Source: Verrucomicrobiota bacterium (GTDB taxonomy: Bacteria > Bacteroidota > Bacteroidia > Chitinophagales > UBA8649). Taken from it: a stretch of DNA of 36,460 nucleotides. The stretch is taken from contig JAFMKE010000007.1 in assembly GCA_017853115.1 (NCBI GenBank), positions 1 to 36,460 of the forward strand. The letters run 5' to 3'. The notes below the pieces were generated by a model. It saw only the letters and a program-made list of their open reading frames with translations, was not told where the DNA came from and did not search any database. How positions within the stretch are numbered: the first letter of the stretch is position 1; each line of letters opens with the position of its first letter. Below, one piece after another: positions 16,677 to 24,853 of this stretch. Both the position numbers and the translations under genes were made by a program.

Positions 16677-19600
16677 ATGCAAGATCTTAAAATCAAAAGA
16701 CTACTGGTTGCTAATCGCGGGGAAATTGCCATTCGTATATTTCGAGCAGCAACAGAACTAAAAATTCGAACCGTAGCACTATATACCTATGAAGACAGGT
16801 ATTCTTTACATCGATATAAAGCGGATGAGGCGTATCAAATTGGCGATAGAGATGAACCCCTCAAACCATACCTAGATATCGAAGAAATTATCGCCTTGGC
16901 TAAACGAGAAAGTATTGATGCCATACATCCCGGTTATGGTTTTCTTTCAGAGAATGTAAATTTTGCTCGTCGGTGTCGTGAGGAAGGAATAATTTTCGTG
17001 GGGCCATCGCCAGAGTCCATGGAGCAACTTGGGGACAAAGTTGCGGCTAAAAAAATAGCAAGAGCAACAAATGTTCCGGTTATTGAGGGAAGTCAGTTGG
17101 ATGTGGCTAAAGCGGAAGATGCCTTAGAAGAAGCCAAAAGAATTGGCTACCCTATCATGGTTAAGGCCGCTGCTGGTGGTGGAGGAAGAGGTATGCGTGT
17201 TGTTCGAAACGACGAACAGTTGGTAAAAGCATTTAAGGAATCGAAAAATGAAGCCGAGAAAGCATTTGGTATTGATACAATTTTCTTGGAGAAGTTCATA
17301 GAAAACCCCAAGCACATTGAGGTACAATTATTAGGTGATCAAGACGGACATCTGGTCCATTTGTATGAGCGGGATTGTTCAGTTCAGCGAAGATTTCAAA
17401 AAGTTGTTGAAGTTGCTCCTGCACCTTCACTTAGGCAAGAAACAAAAGATAAACTGTATCAATACGCTATTCAAATTGGTAAGTATGTTAACTATTACAA
17501 TGCAGGTACTGTAGAGTTTTTAGTGGATGCAGATGAAAATATTTATTTTATCGAAGTTAATCCGCGTATACAGGTAGAGCATACCATAACAGAGGAGATT
17601 ACAGGGATTGATATCGTGCGTACACAAATTCTCATAGCCAATGGTTTGCCACTTAGTCACCCAAGTATTTATATTAACAAGCAAGAAGATGTGGTGGCTG
17701 ATGGATTTGCCATTCAGTGTCGAATCACAACAGAGGATCCATTGAATAATTTTCAACCCGATTACGGTACTATTATCGCGTATCGCAATGCTGCTGGTAT
17801 GGGTATTCGATTAGATGAGGGTAGTTCCTACCCAGGTGTCACCATTTCTCCATTCTTTGACAGCATGCTTGTGAAAGTTTCGGCTTGGGGCAGGACCTTG
17901 CGAGGGGCAGCAGAACGTTTAGATCGAGCGCTCGTTGAGTTTAGAATTAGAGGAGTAAAAACGAATATTCCATTTTTACAAAATGTGGTGCAACATCCTG
18001 TGTTTGTGCATGGAGAACAGAATGTTGGATTTATTGAATCTCACCCCGAGTTATTCGAGTTTAGTAAGAAGCGGGATAGAGCAACAAAGGTGTTAAAGTA
18101 CATTGGCAATACGATTCTCAATGGCAATAGTGATGTTAAGTTTGTCGATCCGAATAAGAATTTTAGAATTCCAAGGATTCCTAGCTTCGATAAAACTGTA
18201 GATTTCCCCAAGGGCAGTAAAGACCGGTTAAATGAGTTGGGTCGAGAGGATTTCTGTAAGTGGATGAAAAATGAAAAGGGAATTTTTTATACGGATACAA
18301 CCTTTAGAGATGCGCATCAATCCTTATTGGCTACGCGCGTTCGCACCCACGATATGTTAGCGGTTGCAGAAAGTTTTGCTAAAAATCATCCGGAAGTATT
18401 TTCTATGGAAATTTGGGGCGGGGCAACCTTCGATGTGTGTATGCGCTTCTTGAAAGAAGATCCCTGGATGCGTTTGCAAATGCTGCGTAAAGCGATGCCC
18501 AATATTCTTACGCAAATGCTTTTGCGCAGTAGTAATGCGGTAGGATATACGGCATATCCAGACAACTTAGTTGCCAAGTTTATTGTAAAGGCATCCGAAA
18601 ATGGAATGGATATCTTCAGAATCTTTGATTCCTTGAATTGGACCAAGTCCATGGCCCTGAGCATAAAAACCGTAAGGGAAGAAACAAATAGCCTTGCGGA
18701 AGCTTGTATTTGCTATACCGGTGACATTATGGATGAAAGCCGACAAAAATTCAATCTACATTACTATATCGATTTGGCTCGGGAACTGGAAGACATGGGG
18801 GCTCATATACTTGGGATTAAGGATATGGCCGGATTACTAACACCATTCGCAGCAGAGCGCTTGATTACTGAGTTGAAGAGTAAAGTTGATATTCCTATTC
18901 ACCTGCATACCCACGATACGTCATCGGTGCAATCAGCAACCTATTTGAAAGCAGTTGAAGCGGGGGTTGATGCGGTAGATGTCGCGATTGCGAGTATGAG
19001 TGGACTAACTTCACAGCCTAATTTTAATTCGATTATTCACATGCTTAAAGGGCATGAAAGAGAGCGGGCCATGAATTTAGCCAAACTCAATGAGTTCTCG
19101 AATTACTGGGAAGACGTGCGGGAGTATTACTATCCTTTTGAATCAGAATTGAAGGCAGGCACTGCTCAGGTGTATGAAAATGAAATACCAGGCGGGCAAT
19201 ATTCCAATTTGCGCCCACAAGCAAGAGGTTTGGGTATTGAAGATCAATTTGAAACCATTAAGAAAAATTACCAGATAGCGAATGAGTTGTTTGGGGAAGT
19301 AGTTAAAGTCACACCTTCGAGCAAGGTAGTGGGTGATATGGCCATGTTTATGACGAGTAATGGTTATTCGAAAGAGGATATTTTGAGCAAGGGGATGGAT
19401 ATATCATTTCCTGATTCGGTAATTAATTTCTTTAAGGGTGATATTGGGCAGCCGTATGGAGGCTTTCCAAAAGAATTGCAAAAGATAATCTTGAAAGATC
19501 AATTGCCATACACGGATAGACCCAATGAGCACTTAGAGCCAGTGGATTTTGAGACTGAGTTTAAGGCATTTAAGAAAGAGTTTGGTAAGTATAAAAATGA

Positions 19601-20120
19601 GCTGGACTTCTTAAGTTATAAGCTTTACCCTAAGGTGTATAAAGATTTTAATGATTTCAATGAGGAGTACGGCGATGTATGGGTAATTCCAACAACTACC
19701 TTTTTCTATGGAATGAAGCAAAATGAAGAAATCATGGTGGAGATTTCTCCTGGTAAGAATATTATAGTGAAATACCTGAATACCACCGCCCCGGATGAAG
19801 ATGGATTTTGCCATGTATATTTCAAGTTGAACGGGCAGAACAGGCATATTCAGGTGAAAAATGAGCAGTTGAATATCGAGGTTAAATCCAACCGCAAGGT
19901 TGTGAGCGATAAAGAGATTGGCGCGCCGCTGCAGGGAAAATTAACGAAAGTATTGGTATCTGTAGGAGATAAGGTGAAGAAAAATGCTCCCCTATTCTTA
20001 ATTGAAGCGATGAAAATGGAAAGTACGGTTGTTGCGCCTGTTGATGGACAGATTACTGAGGTAGTGCTGAGCGATAATCAAATGGTGCAGCAAGATGATG
20101 TTGTCGTCGTAATTGTTTAG
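16677..20120 (+). CDS. pyc: Pyruvate carboxylase, single-chain
   Basis: A 1147-residue cytoplasmic biotin enzyme that carboxylates pyruvate to oxaloacetate with ATP and bicarbonate. Domains in order: biotin carboxylase (about 5-455, with the Gly-rich ATP loop AAAGGGGRGMR and EVNPRIQVEH); carboxyltransferase (about 530-810, with FRDAHQSLLATR, the carbamylated-type Lys715 in GIKDMAG and metal ligands in HLHTHD 742-747); the conserved PYC/OADA domain; and a C-terminal biotinyl domain whose EAMKMES places biotin on Lys1113. Length and order are those of full pyruvate carboxylase, with no split subunits. The role is anaplerotic, feeding the TCA cycle. It has its own promoter and ends 35 bp from the convergent smpB. 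Confidence 0.96.
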   Translation: MQDLKIKRLLVANRGEIAIRIFRAATELKIRTVALYTYEDRYSLHRYKADEAYQIGDRDEPLKPYLDIEEIIALAKRESIDAIHPGYGFLSENVNFARRCREEGIIFVGPSPESMEQLGDKVAAKKIARATNVPVIEGSQLDVAKAEDALEEAKRIGYPIMVKAAAGGGGRGMRVVRNDEQLVKAFKESKNEAEKAFGIDTIFLEKFIENPKHIEVQLLGDQDGHLVHLYERDCSVQRRFQKVVEVAPAPSLRQETKDKLYQYAIQIGKYVNYYNAGTVEFLVDADENIYFIEVNPRIQVEHTITEEITGIDIVRTQILIANGLPLSHPSIYINKQEDVVADGFAIQCRITTEDPLNNFQPDYGTIIAYRNAAGMGIRLDEGSSYPGVTISPFFDSMLVKVSAWGRTLRGAAERLDRALVEFRIRGVKTNIPFLQNVVQHPVFVHGEQNVGFIESHPELFEFSKKRDRATKVLKYIGNTILNGNSDVKFVDPNKNFRIPRIPSFDKTVDFPKGSKDRLNELGREDFCKWMKNEKGIFYTDTTFRDAHQSLLATRVRTHDMLAVAESFAKNHPEVFSMEIWGGATFDVCMRFLKEDPWMRLQMLRKAMPNILTQMLLRSSNAVGYTAYPDNLVAKFIVKASENGMDIFRIFDSLNWTKSMALSIKTVREETNSLAEACICYTGDIMDESRQKFNLHYYIDLARELEDMGAHILGIKDMAGLLTPFAAERLITELKSKVDIPIHLHTHDTSSVQSATYLKAVEAGVDAVDVAIASMSGLTSQPNFNSIIHMLKGHERERAMNLAKLNEFSNYWEDVREYYYPFESELKAGTAQVYENEIPGGQYSNLRPQARGLGIEDQFETIKKNYQIANELFGEVVKVTPSSKVVGDMAMFMTSNGYSKEDILSKGMDISFPDSVINFFKGDIGQPYGGFPKELQKIILKDQLPYTDRPNEHLEPVDFETEFKAFKKEFGKYKNELDFLSYKLYPKVYKDFNDFNEEYGDVWVIPTTTFFYGMKQNEEIMVEISPGKNIIVKYLNTTAPDEDGFCHVYFKLNGQNRHIQVKNEQLNIEVKSNRKVVSDKEIGAPLQGKLTKVLVSVGDKVKKNAPLFLIEAMKMESTVVAPVDGQITEVVLSDNQMVQQDDVVVVIV

Positions 20121-20155
20121 AGAACATTTAAAAATTAACAAAGCTCAAGTAAGTT

Positions 20156-20611
20156 TTACCAACGATTCTTTAAGCGGTCCAATTCGCGGCTGGTATCTTT
20201 CTGCTTGATGCTGTCTCTTTTGTCAAAACTCTTTTTCCCTTTAGCAACGGCTATGTCAAGTTTCGCAAAACCGCGCTCGGAAAGAAACAAGCGGATGGGA
20301 ATCACGGTCAATCCTTTTTCAGTGATTTTTCGGGTAATCTGCTTCAGTTCGGATTTTTTCAATAGCAGCTTCCGTGGTTGATTGGGTAGGTGATTATAAT
20401 GTGTACCAAAAGTATATTCCGCAATATGCATGTTTACGACATAAAGTTCATCCTTACGCAACTGACAAAAAGCTTCGTTGATATGCGCTTTAGCAGCGCG
20501 AATTGCTTTGATTTCCGTGCCGGTCAACCGAATGCCGGCAGTGTATCGCTGTAGTAACTCGTAATCGAAGCTTGCACGCTTATTTTTTATGTTGACAGGT
20601 ACTTGTTTCAC
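20156..20611 (-). CDS. smpB: SsrA-binding protein SmpB
   Basis: A 151-residue basic RNA-binding protein that pairs with tmRNA to rescue stalled ribosomes. The SmpB fold is recognised from NKRASFDYELL at the start, GIRLTGTEIKAIR, LPNQPRKLLLKKSEL and the basic C-terminal tail ending RLKNRW, which in the family inserts into the mRNA channel. The start is GTG at 20611, because an in-frame stop lies 9 nt upstream and no ATG is available. A TAACTTTA hexamer-like -7 (minus strand, 20616-20623) sits directly before it, so the leader may be very short. The ssrA tmRNA gene is not visible in this window. Confidence 0.96.
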   Translation of the reverse strand: MKQVPVNIKNKRASFDYELLQRYTAGIRLTGTEIKAIRAAKAHINEAFCQLRKDELYVVNMHIAEYTFGTHYNHLPNQPRKLLLKKSELKQITRKITEKGLTVIPIRLFLSERGFAKLDIAVAKGKKSFDKRDSIKQKDTSRELDRLKNRW

Positions 20612-20886
20612 GAAGTAAAGTTAGCAAAAACTTCATCTTCAAAGCCATACTGATCTTGGCATGTGGTGGGAATTTACGGTCATAAAGATGAATGATTCGA
20701 ACTGGCTGTTACCTCGCGAGTGCGAAAATTATCCCATAGATCTGAATAGTCAGCCTCCAATGTTAATAAGGAGGGTGTGGAAATTAATACTATGAAAATC
20801 AATTGATTACGATTTTATTTCTAGGCTTGACTTGTACTTTATTCACAGGAATACACATCATTATCAACAAAACAATAGCTTGAATG

Positions 20887-20935
20887 TGGGAAAATATTGG
20901 TGGTAAAAAATGGAGAAATGTGGGAAAATGTGTCA
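20887..20935 (+). promoter_or_regulatory. Putative MraZ operator: phased TGG repeats
   Basis: TGGTA (20901), TGGAG (20911) and TGGGA (20921) follow each other at exactly 10-nt steps, with a weaker TGTCA at 20931 and an additional TGGGA at 20887. MraZ in E. coli binds TGGGN direct repeats with 5-nt spacers, that is a 10-nt period, just upstream of its own gene. The 11-nt word TGTGGGAAAAT occurs twice (20885-20895 and 20919-20929). Location, unit and period all fit autoregulation by the downstream mraZ. Confidence 0.72.
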
Positions 20936-20943
20936 AAAGTGTA

Positions 20944-20951
20944 TACTTTTA
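20944..20951 (+). promoter_or_regulatory. Candidate -7 element of the dcw cluster promoter
   Basis: TACTTTTA fits TAnnTTTG in all but the last position and lies 30 nt before the mraZ ATG. The expected -33 region falls on the TGGGA repeat around 20920, so MraZ binding there would block polymerase. Confidence 0.45.
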
Positions 20952-20981
20952 TGACTGTTTTAAAATCGTAGTGGATAACTC

Positions 20982-21452
20982 ATGAGTTTTTTAGGAGAAT
21001 ATGAATTGAAACTTGACGCCAAAGGACGTTTGCGTTTGCCGGGTGCTCTTAAGCAACAGCTTAGCCCAGAAGCTAAAGGACGTTTTGTGGTGAATAGGGG
21101 TTTTGAGGAGTGTTTAGAGATTTATCCTATCAACGTATGGCAGGATGTGCGCAAGAAAGTGGAGAAGTTGAATCAGTTCAAGAAAAAGGAACGTGCATTT
21201 ATTCGATATTTTTTACGTGGAGCAACTGAGGTGGTTCTTGATGGTGCCGATAGATTAAATATTCCAAAACATTTGCTCGAATATGCGGGTATTAAAGGTG
21301 ATGCAATTATCACCCCGGGTAAAAACACTTTGGAATTGTGGAACAAAGCCAAGTATGAGAAAGAGCTTGCAATGGATTCGGATTCCTTTGCGGATTTAGC
21401 TGAAGATGTACTCGGTGATATTGATTTAGATATTACAGATTTAAACGAATAG
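20982..21452 (+). CDS. mraZ: Transcriptional regulator MraZ
   Basis: A 156-residue DNA-binding protein with two SpoVT-AbrB-like half domains, each carrying the characteristic strand: DAKGRLRLP (residues 12-20) and LDGADRLNIP (about 86-95). MraZ forms a ring and represses the dcw promoter by binding phased repeats upstream of its own gene; such repeats are visible at 20887-20935. It is the first gene of the cluster, 4 nt before rsmH. The acidic C-terminal tail (many Asp after ~130) is a mild extension. Family assignment is secure. Confidence 0.96.
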   Translation: MSFLGEYELKLDAKGRLRLPGALKQQLSPEAKGRFVVNRGFEECLEIYPINVWQDVRKKVEKLNQFKKKERAFIRYFLRGATEVVLDGADRLNIPKHLLEYAGIKGDAIITPGKNTLELWNKAKYEKELAMDSDSFADLAEDVLGDIDLDITDLNE

Positions 21453-21456
21453 AGAT

Positions 21457-22365
21457 ATGAACGATAACAGCTATCATATCTCCGTTCTTTTGCAAGAGTG
21501 CGTTGATGCCTTGCATATTAAACCCAATGGCAACTATGTGGATTTGACCTTCGGCGGTGGTGGACACTCGCGCGCGATTTTGGAAGCGATGGACGGTGGG
21601 ATGTTGTATTCTTTTGATCAAGATGAAGATGCCCTTGCTAATCGGATGGATAATCCTTCGTTCACTTTTGTCGGACACAACTTTAGGTTTCTTAAACGTT
21701 TTTTACGCTATTATCATGCAATTCCAGTTGATGGAATTATGGCTGATTTAGGTATTAGTTCTTACCAAATTGATGCAGGAAGTAAGGGTTTCTCAACAAG
21801 GTTTGATGGTCCTATGGATATGCGTATGAATCAAGAGGCTGAGTTGAAAGCAAGTGACATTTTACATACTTATAGTGAGGAAGATCTTGTGCATATTTTT
21901 TCTTCCTATGGCGAGGTAAGGAATGCTAAAACCCTAGCTGCAGCTATTGTGCAAGCAAGAAACAGTGGTGTGCGTTTCGAAAGTACGCAAGCCTTTGTGG
22001 CATTCTTGGATGCCTTTGTGATGGGAGGAAATCCAAATAAATACTATGCTCAAGTTTTTCAAGCGCTTAGGATTGAAGTGAACGATGAATTGAATGCTCT
22101 GAAGGAAATGCTGGAGCAAAGTTATGAGGTTCTCCGAAAAGGTGGGCGTCTGGCAGTTATTACATTTCACTCTCTGGAAGATCGTTTGGTTAAAAACTTT
22201 TTTAAGACAGGAAATTTCGAAGGTGAACGAAAGAGCGATGAGTTTGGTCGGGTGAAGAAATATTTCAAACTGATTAATAAAAAGCCAATTGAGGCTAGTG
22301 ATGAAGAATTGAAAATGAATCCACGTTCCCGGAGTGCAAAATTGAGAATAGCTGAAAAAGTATAA
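21457..22365 (+). CDS. rsmH: 16S rRNA (cytosine(1402)-N(4))-methyltransferase RsmH (MraW)
   Basis: A 302-residue SAM-dependent methyltransferase that N4-methylates C1402 of 16S rRNA in the decoding centre. The opening HISVLLQECVDAL, the SAM-binding DLTFGGGGHS (29-38), ADLGISSYQID, GFSTRFDGPMDMRM and the late AVITFHSLEDRLVKNFF are all canonical. Conserved second gene of dcw clusters. Its stop codon directly abuts the next ATG (TAAATG), implying coupled translation with ftsL. Confidence 0.97.
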   Translation: MNDNSYHISVLLQECVDALHIKPNGNYVDLTFGGGGHSRAILEAMDGGMLYSFDQDEDALANRMDNPSFTFVGHNFRFLKRFLRYYHAIPVDGIMADLGISSYQIDAGSKGFSTRFDGPMDMRMNQEAELKASDILHTYSEEDLVHIFSSYGEVRNAKTLAAAIVQARNSGVRFESTQAFVAFLDAFVMGGNPNKYYAQVFQALRIEVNDELNALKEMLEQSYEVLRKGGRLAVITFHSLEDRLVKNFFKTGNFEGERKSDEFGRVKKYFKLINKKPIEASDEELKMNPRSRSAKLRIAEKV

Positions 22366-22728
22366 ATGCCAGAGGAAAAAGAAGATATAGGGTTGGTGGA
22401 AAATCAGATTTCTCTTGAGGAGCGAGTGAAGAATATCCTTCGCTTCGATGAGAAAAACTGGTTTAACAATTTGCCTTTGGTCCTGTTCATCGCGATGCTC
22501 GGTGTGTTGCATGTGGCAAACAATCATACGGCAGAAAATAAAATACGCCAGATGAACCAGCTTGAGCAGGATATCAAAGAATTGCGATGGACCTACATGA
22601 CAGCAAAGTCCGAGTTAATGTACAAGAGTAAGCAGAGTGAAGTGGCAAAAATGGTCGAAGAAATGGGTTTAAAGGAGTTGACTGCTCCACCCTACAAAAT
22701 AGTTGTAAAGCAAGACGACTATGAATAA
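22366..22728 (+). CDS. ftsL: FtsL-like division protein
   Basis: A 120-residue bitopic protein with a charged cytoplasmic N-terminus (1-35), one transmembrane helix (about 36-51, LPLVLFIAMLGVLHVA) and a periplasmic coiled-coil-like helix (about 55-105). Sequence similarity to proteobacterial FtsL is slight; the call rests on topology, size and position between rsmH and the septal PBP, where Bacteroidota encode FtsL. In the family it forms a complex with the FtsQ-type protein and activates FtsWI. It begins right at the rsmH stop and overlaps ftsI by 8 nt. Confidence 0.82.
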   Translation: MPEEKEDIGLVENQISLEERVKNILRFDEKNWFNNLPLVLFIAMLGVLHVANNHTAENKIRQMNQLEQDIKELRWTYMTAKSELMYKSKQSEVAKMVEEMGLKELTAPPYKIVVKQDDYE

Positions 22729-24853
22729 ACGGAGAGAAATAATGTGGCGAATGTGGGTCGCGATACTGGTTCCAGTACTCGCGGGTTTGGCTATTATATT
22801 TCAGTCGTTTAAGATTCAAGTCTATGAGGGGCCGGCCTTGCGGCAACTTGCCGATAGCCTAACTATAGTATCCCGTTCTATTGAGGCCGAGAGAGGAAAT
22901 ATTTATGCTGAGGACGGAAGCTTGCTATCGACTTCTCTACCATTTTTTGAAATCCGTATGGATTTTCAGTCGGAGCCCATGACTGACCAAATTTTTAATG
23001 AAAATGTCGATTCTTTGGCCTATTATCTCAGTATAAACATTGGGGGTAAATCGAAGGAGGAATTTAAAAAGGAGCTGTTGGAGAATCGGCAGAAAGGTAA
23101 TAGGTACTACTTAGTTAAGCGCAATGTCACTTATCCAGAGCTCAAGGAAATATATGAGTGGCCTTTCTTTCGACTGGGTCGCTATAAGTCGGGAATGATC
23201 GTCTTGCAAAAGAATAAGCGAATCACGCCTTTTGGGATTTTGGCAGAACGAACCATTGGTTTTAAGCGAATTGTACCTAATCCTGAGATAGAAGGCCGAA
23301 TGGATACGATTCGAGTAGGAATCGAGGGGAAGTTTGACGAACAGTTAGCGGGAGTGGAAGGGCAGATGCTTATGCAACGAATATCTGGTGGTGTTTATAT
23401 TCCTTTAAACGGTGAAGGTAACATTGAGCCTCAAGCAGGGTATGATGTGAGCATGACTCTTGACATAAACATTCAAGATGTGGCTGAGTCCGCATTGAAG
23501 AAGGCTTTATTGTCTAGTAGTGCTGACAACGGATGCGCGGTGGTAATGGAAGTTAAAACTGGGAAGATTAAAGCCATAGCCAATTTGACTTATCGAAAAG
23601 AGTTAGGAAAGTACATCGAATATTACAATTACGCTGTTGGCTCGAATACGGAGCCTGGTTCAACTTTTAAGTTGATGTCCATGGCTGCTCTACTTGAAGA
23701 TGGATTGATTAAAGATGTGAGTGAGGAGACTGTTGATGTTGAAGGTGGGGTAAAGCAATATGCCGACCGAACGATGCGAGATGTGCATAAATTTGAAAGC
23801 GATACCATAACGATTAAGGAAGCCTTTGCCTTTTCTTCTAACGTTGCTATATCCAAATTGGTAACGGAAAAATATGGTGATAAAGCTTCCAAATTCTACG
23901 ATCGATTGCTGGAACTCCGATTAAACAATCCTGTTGGGATTGAGATAACAGGAGAAACGGCCCCAACCATTCATCCGCCTTCAACGTGGAGTTTAGTATC
24001 GCTCCCTTGGATGAGTACGGGATATGAAGTACAACTGAGCCCTTTACAGATTCTCACCTTTTACAATGCCATAGCAAACAATGGTAAAATGATGAAGCCT
24101 TATCTCGTTTCTGCAATCAAGGAATTGGATAAAACAGTAGAGGAGTTTGAGCCAGTTGTTATTGATAAAGAGATCGTTTCCCCAACAACCGTTGGTCAGT
24201 TGCAAGAGTTACTAGAAGCCGTTTTCGAGTTTGGTTCGGCTAAGCATTTGAAGTCAAATGGTCAACTGCGAATGGCCGGAAAGACCGGAACAGCTCGGAT
24301 TGCTAACCAAACAATTGGATATGAAGACAGGGTCTATCAAGCTTCATTTGCGGGATACTTCCCGGCGGAGCAACCGCTATACTCTTGTATTGTGGTTATC
24401 AATAATCCAAAAAATGGATATTACGGAGGCTCAGTGGCTGGGCCAGTTTTTGCCGAGATAGCGAATAAAATCTATGCGAATGGCATCGAAATGCATCACA
24501 GCATACAAGAGCATCCTTTGGTTTCTGATTATAGTATTCCTCGTCTAGGAAACCTTTCCAGCGAAGATGCCCAGACGATTTATGATAAACTAGGCTTCTC
24601 TTTTCACTCGGAAATCAATGCAGATTACGGGATTGCCAAAAAACAGAATAACTCGATGACCATGGTCGCGAATAATAGAATTGAAGGTTTGGTGCCTAAT
24701 CTCCTGGGAATGGATTTGAAGGATGCGCTTTTTGTGGCTGAAAATGCGGGATTACGCGTAGAGATGGTAGGGGCTGGAAAAGTAAAAAAACAGAGTTTAA
24801 CCCCAGGACAAAACTATACTCCTGGACAATCGATAAGCTTAGAATTATTTTGA
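22721..24853 (+). CDS. ftsI: Septal peptidoglycan transpeptidase FtsI (PBP3-like) with one PASTA domain
   Basis: A 710-residue class B penicillin-binding protein: short cytoplasmic tail, membrane helix (about 9-27), dimerisation/pedestal domain, then the transpeptidase domain with SxxK at Ser314-Lys317 (STFK), SxN at 372-374 (SSN) and KTG at 521-523. A single PASTA domain closes the protein (from VPNLLGMDL to the end). It cross-links septal peptidoglycan together with FtsW, encoded five genes later. Beta-lactams would acylate Ser314. It overlaps ftsL by 8 nt and murE by 4 nt. Confidence 0.96.
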   Translation: MNKRREIMWRMWVAILVPVLAGLAIIFQSFKIQVYEGPALRQLADSLTIVSRSIEAERGNIYAEDGSLLSTSLPFFEIRMDFQSEPMTDQIFNENVDSLAYYLSINIGGKSKEEFKKELLENRQKGNRYYLVKRNVTYPELKEIYEWPFFRLGRYKSGMIVLQKNKRITPFGILAERTIGFKRIVPNPEIEGRMDTIRVGIEGKFDEQLAGVEGQMLMQRISGGVYIPLNGEGNIEPQAGYDVSMTLDINIQDVAESALKKALLSSSADNGCAVVMEVKTGKIKAIANLTYRKELGKYIEYYNYAVGSNTEPGSTFKLMSMAALLEDGLIKDVSEETVDVEGGVKQYADRTMRDVHKFESDTITIKEAFAFSSNVAISKLVTEKYGDKASKFYDRLLELRLNNPVGIEITGETAPTIHPPSTWSLVSLPWMSTGYEVQLSPLQILTFYNAIANNGKMMKPYLVSAIKELDKTVEEFEPVVIDKEIVSPTTVGQLQELLEAVFEFGSAKHLKSNGQLRMAGKTGTARIANQTIGYEDRVYQASFAGYFPAEQPLYSCIVVINNPKNGYYGGSVAGPVFAEIANKIYANGIEMHHSIQEHPLVSDYSIPRLGNLSSEDAQTIYDKLGFSFHSEINADYGIAKKQNNSMTMVANNRIEGLVPNLLGMDLKDALFVAENAGLRVEMVGAGKVKKQSLTPGQNYTPGQSISLELF

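Larger units (their letters stand above)
20612..20981 (+). other. 370-bp gene-poor gap between smpB and mraZ
   Basis: The right third holds the putative MraZ boxes and a -7 element (listed separately). The left part has an open frame of 44 codons (ATG 20661 to TGA 20795, beginning MWWEFTVIKM) without a ribosome binding site or recognised similarity; I do not call it a gene. Two near-matches to the DnaA box TTATCCACA occur: TTATCAACA at 20861-20869 and TTATCCACT on the minus strand at 20970-20978. No tRNA, tmRNA or terminator hairpin is evident. Confidence 0.6.

Noticed and set aside
20661-20795. 44-codon frame beginning MWWEFTVIKM in the smpB-mraZ gap
   Set aside because: No recognised similarity, no start signal, and of a length expected by chance; kept only as part of the gap description.
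20156-20981. tmRNA (ssrA) gene beside smpB
   Set aside because: No tRNA-like ends or tag-peptide reading frame could be found in the gap.
21934-22527. Minus-strand open frame of 197 codons
   Set aside because: It lies opposite rsmH and ftsL, both well supported, and its product has a composition typical of antisense translation.
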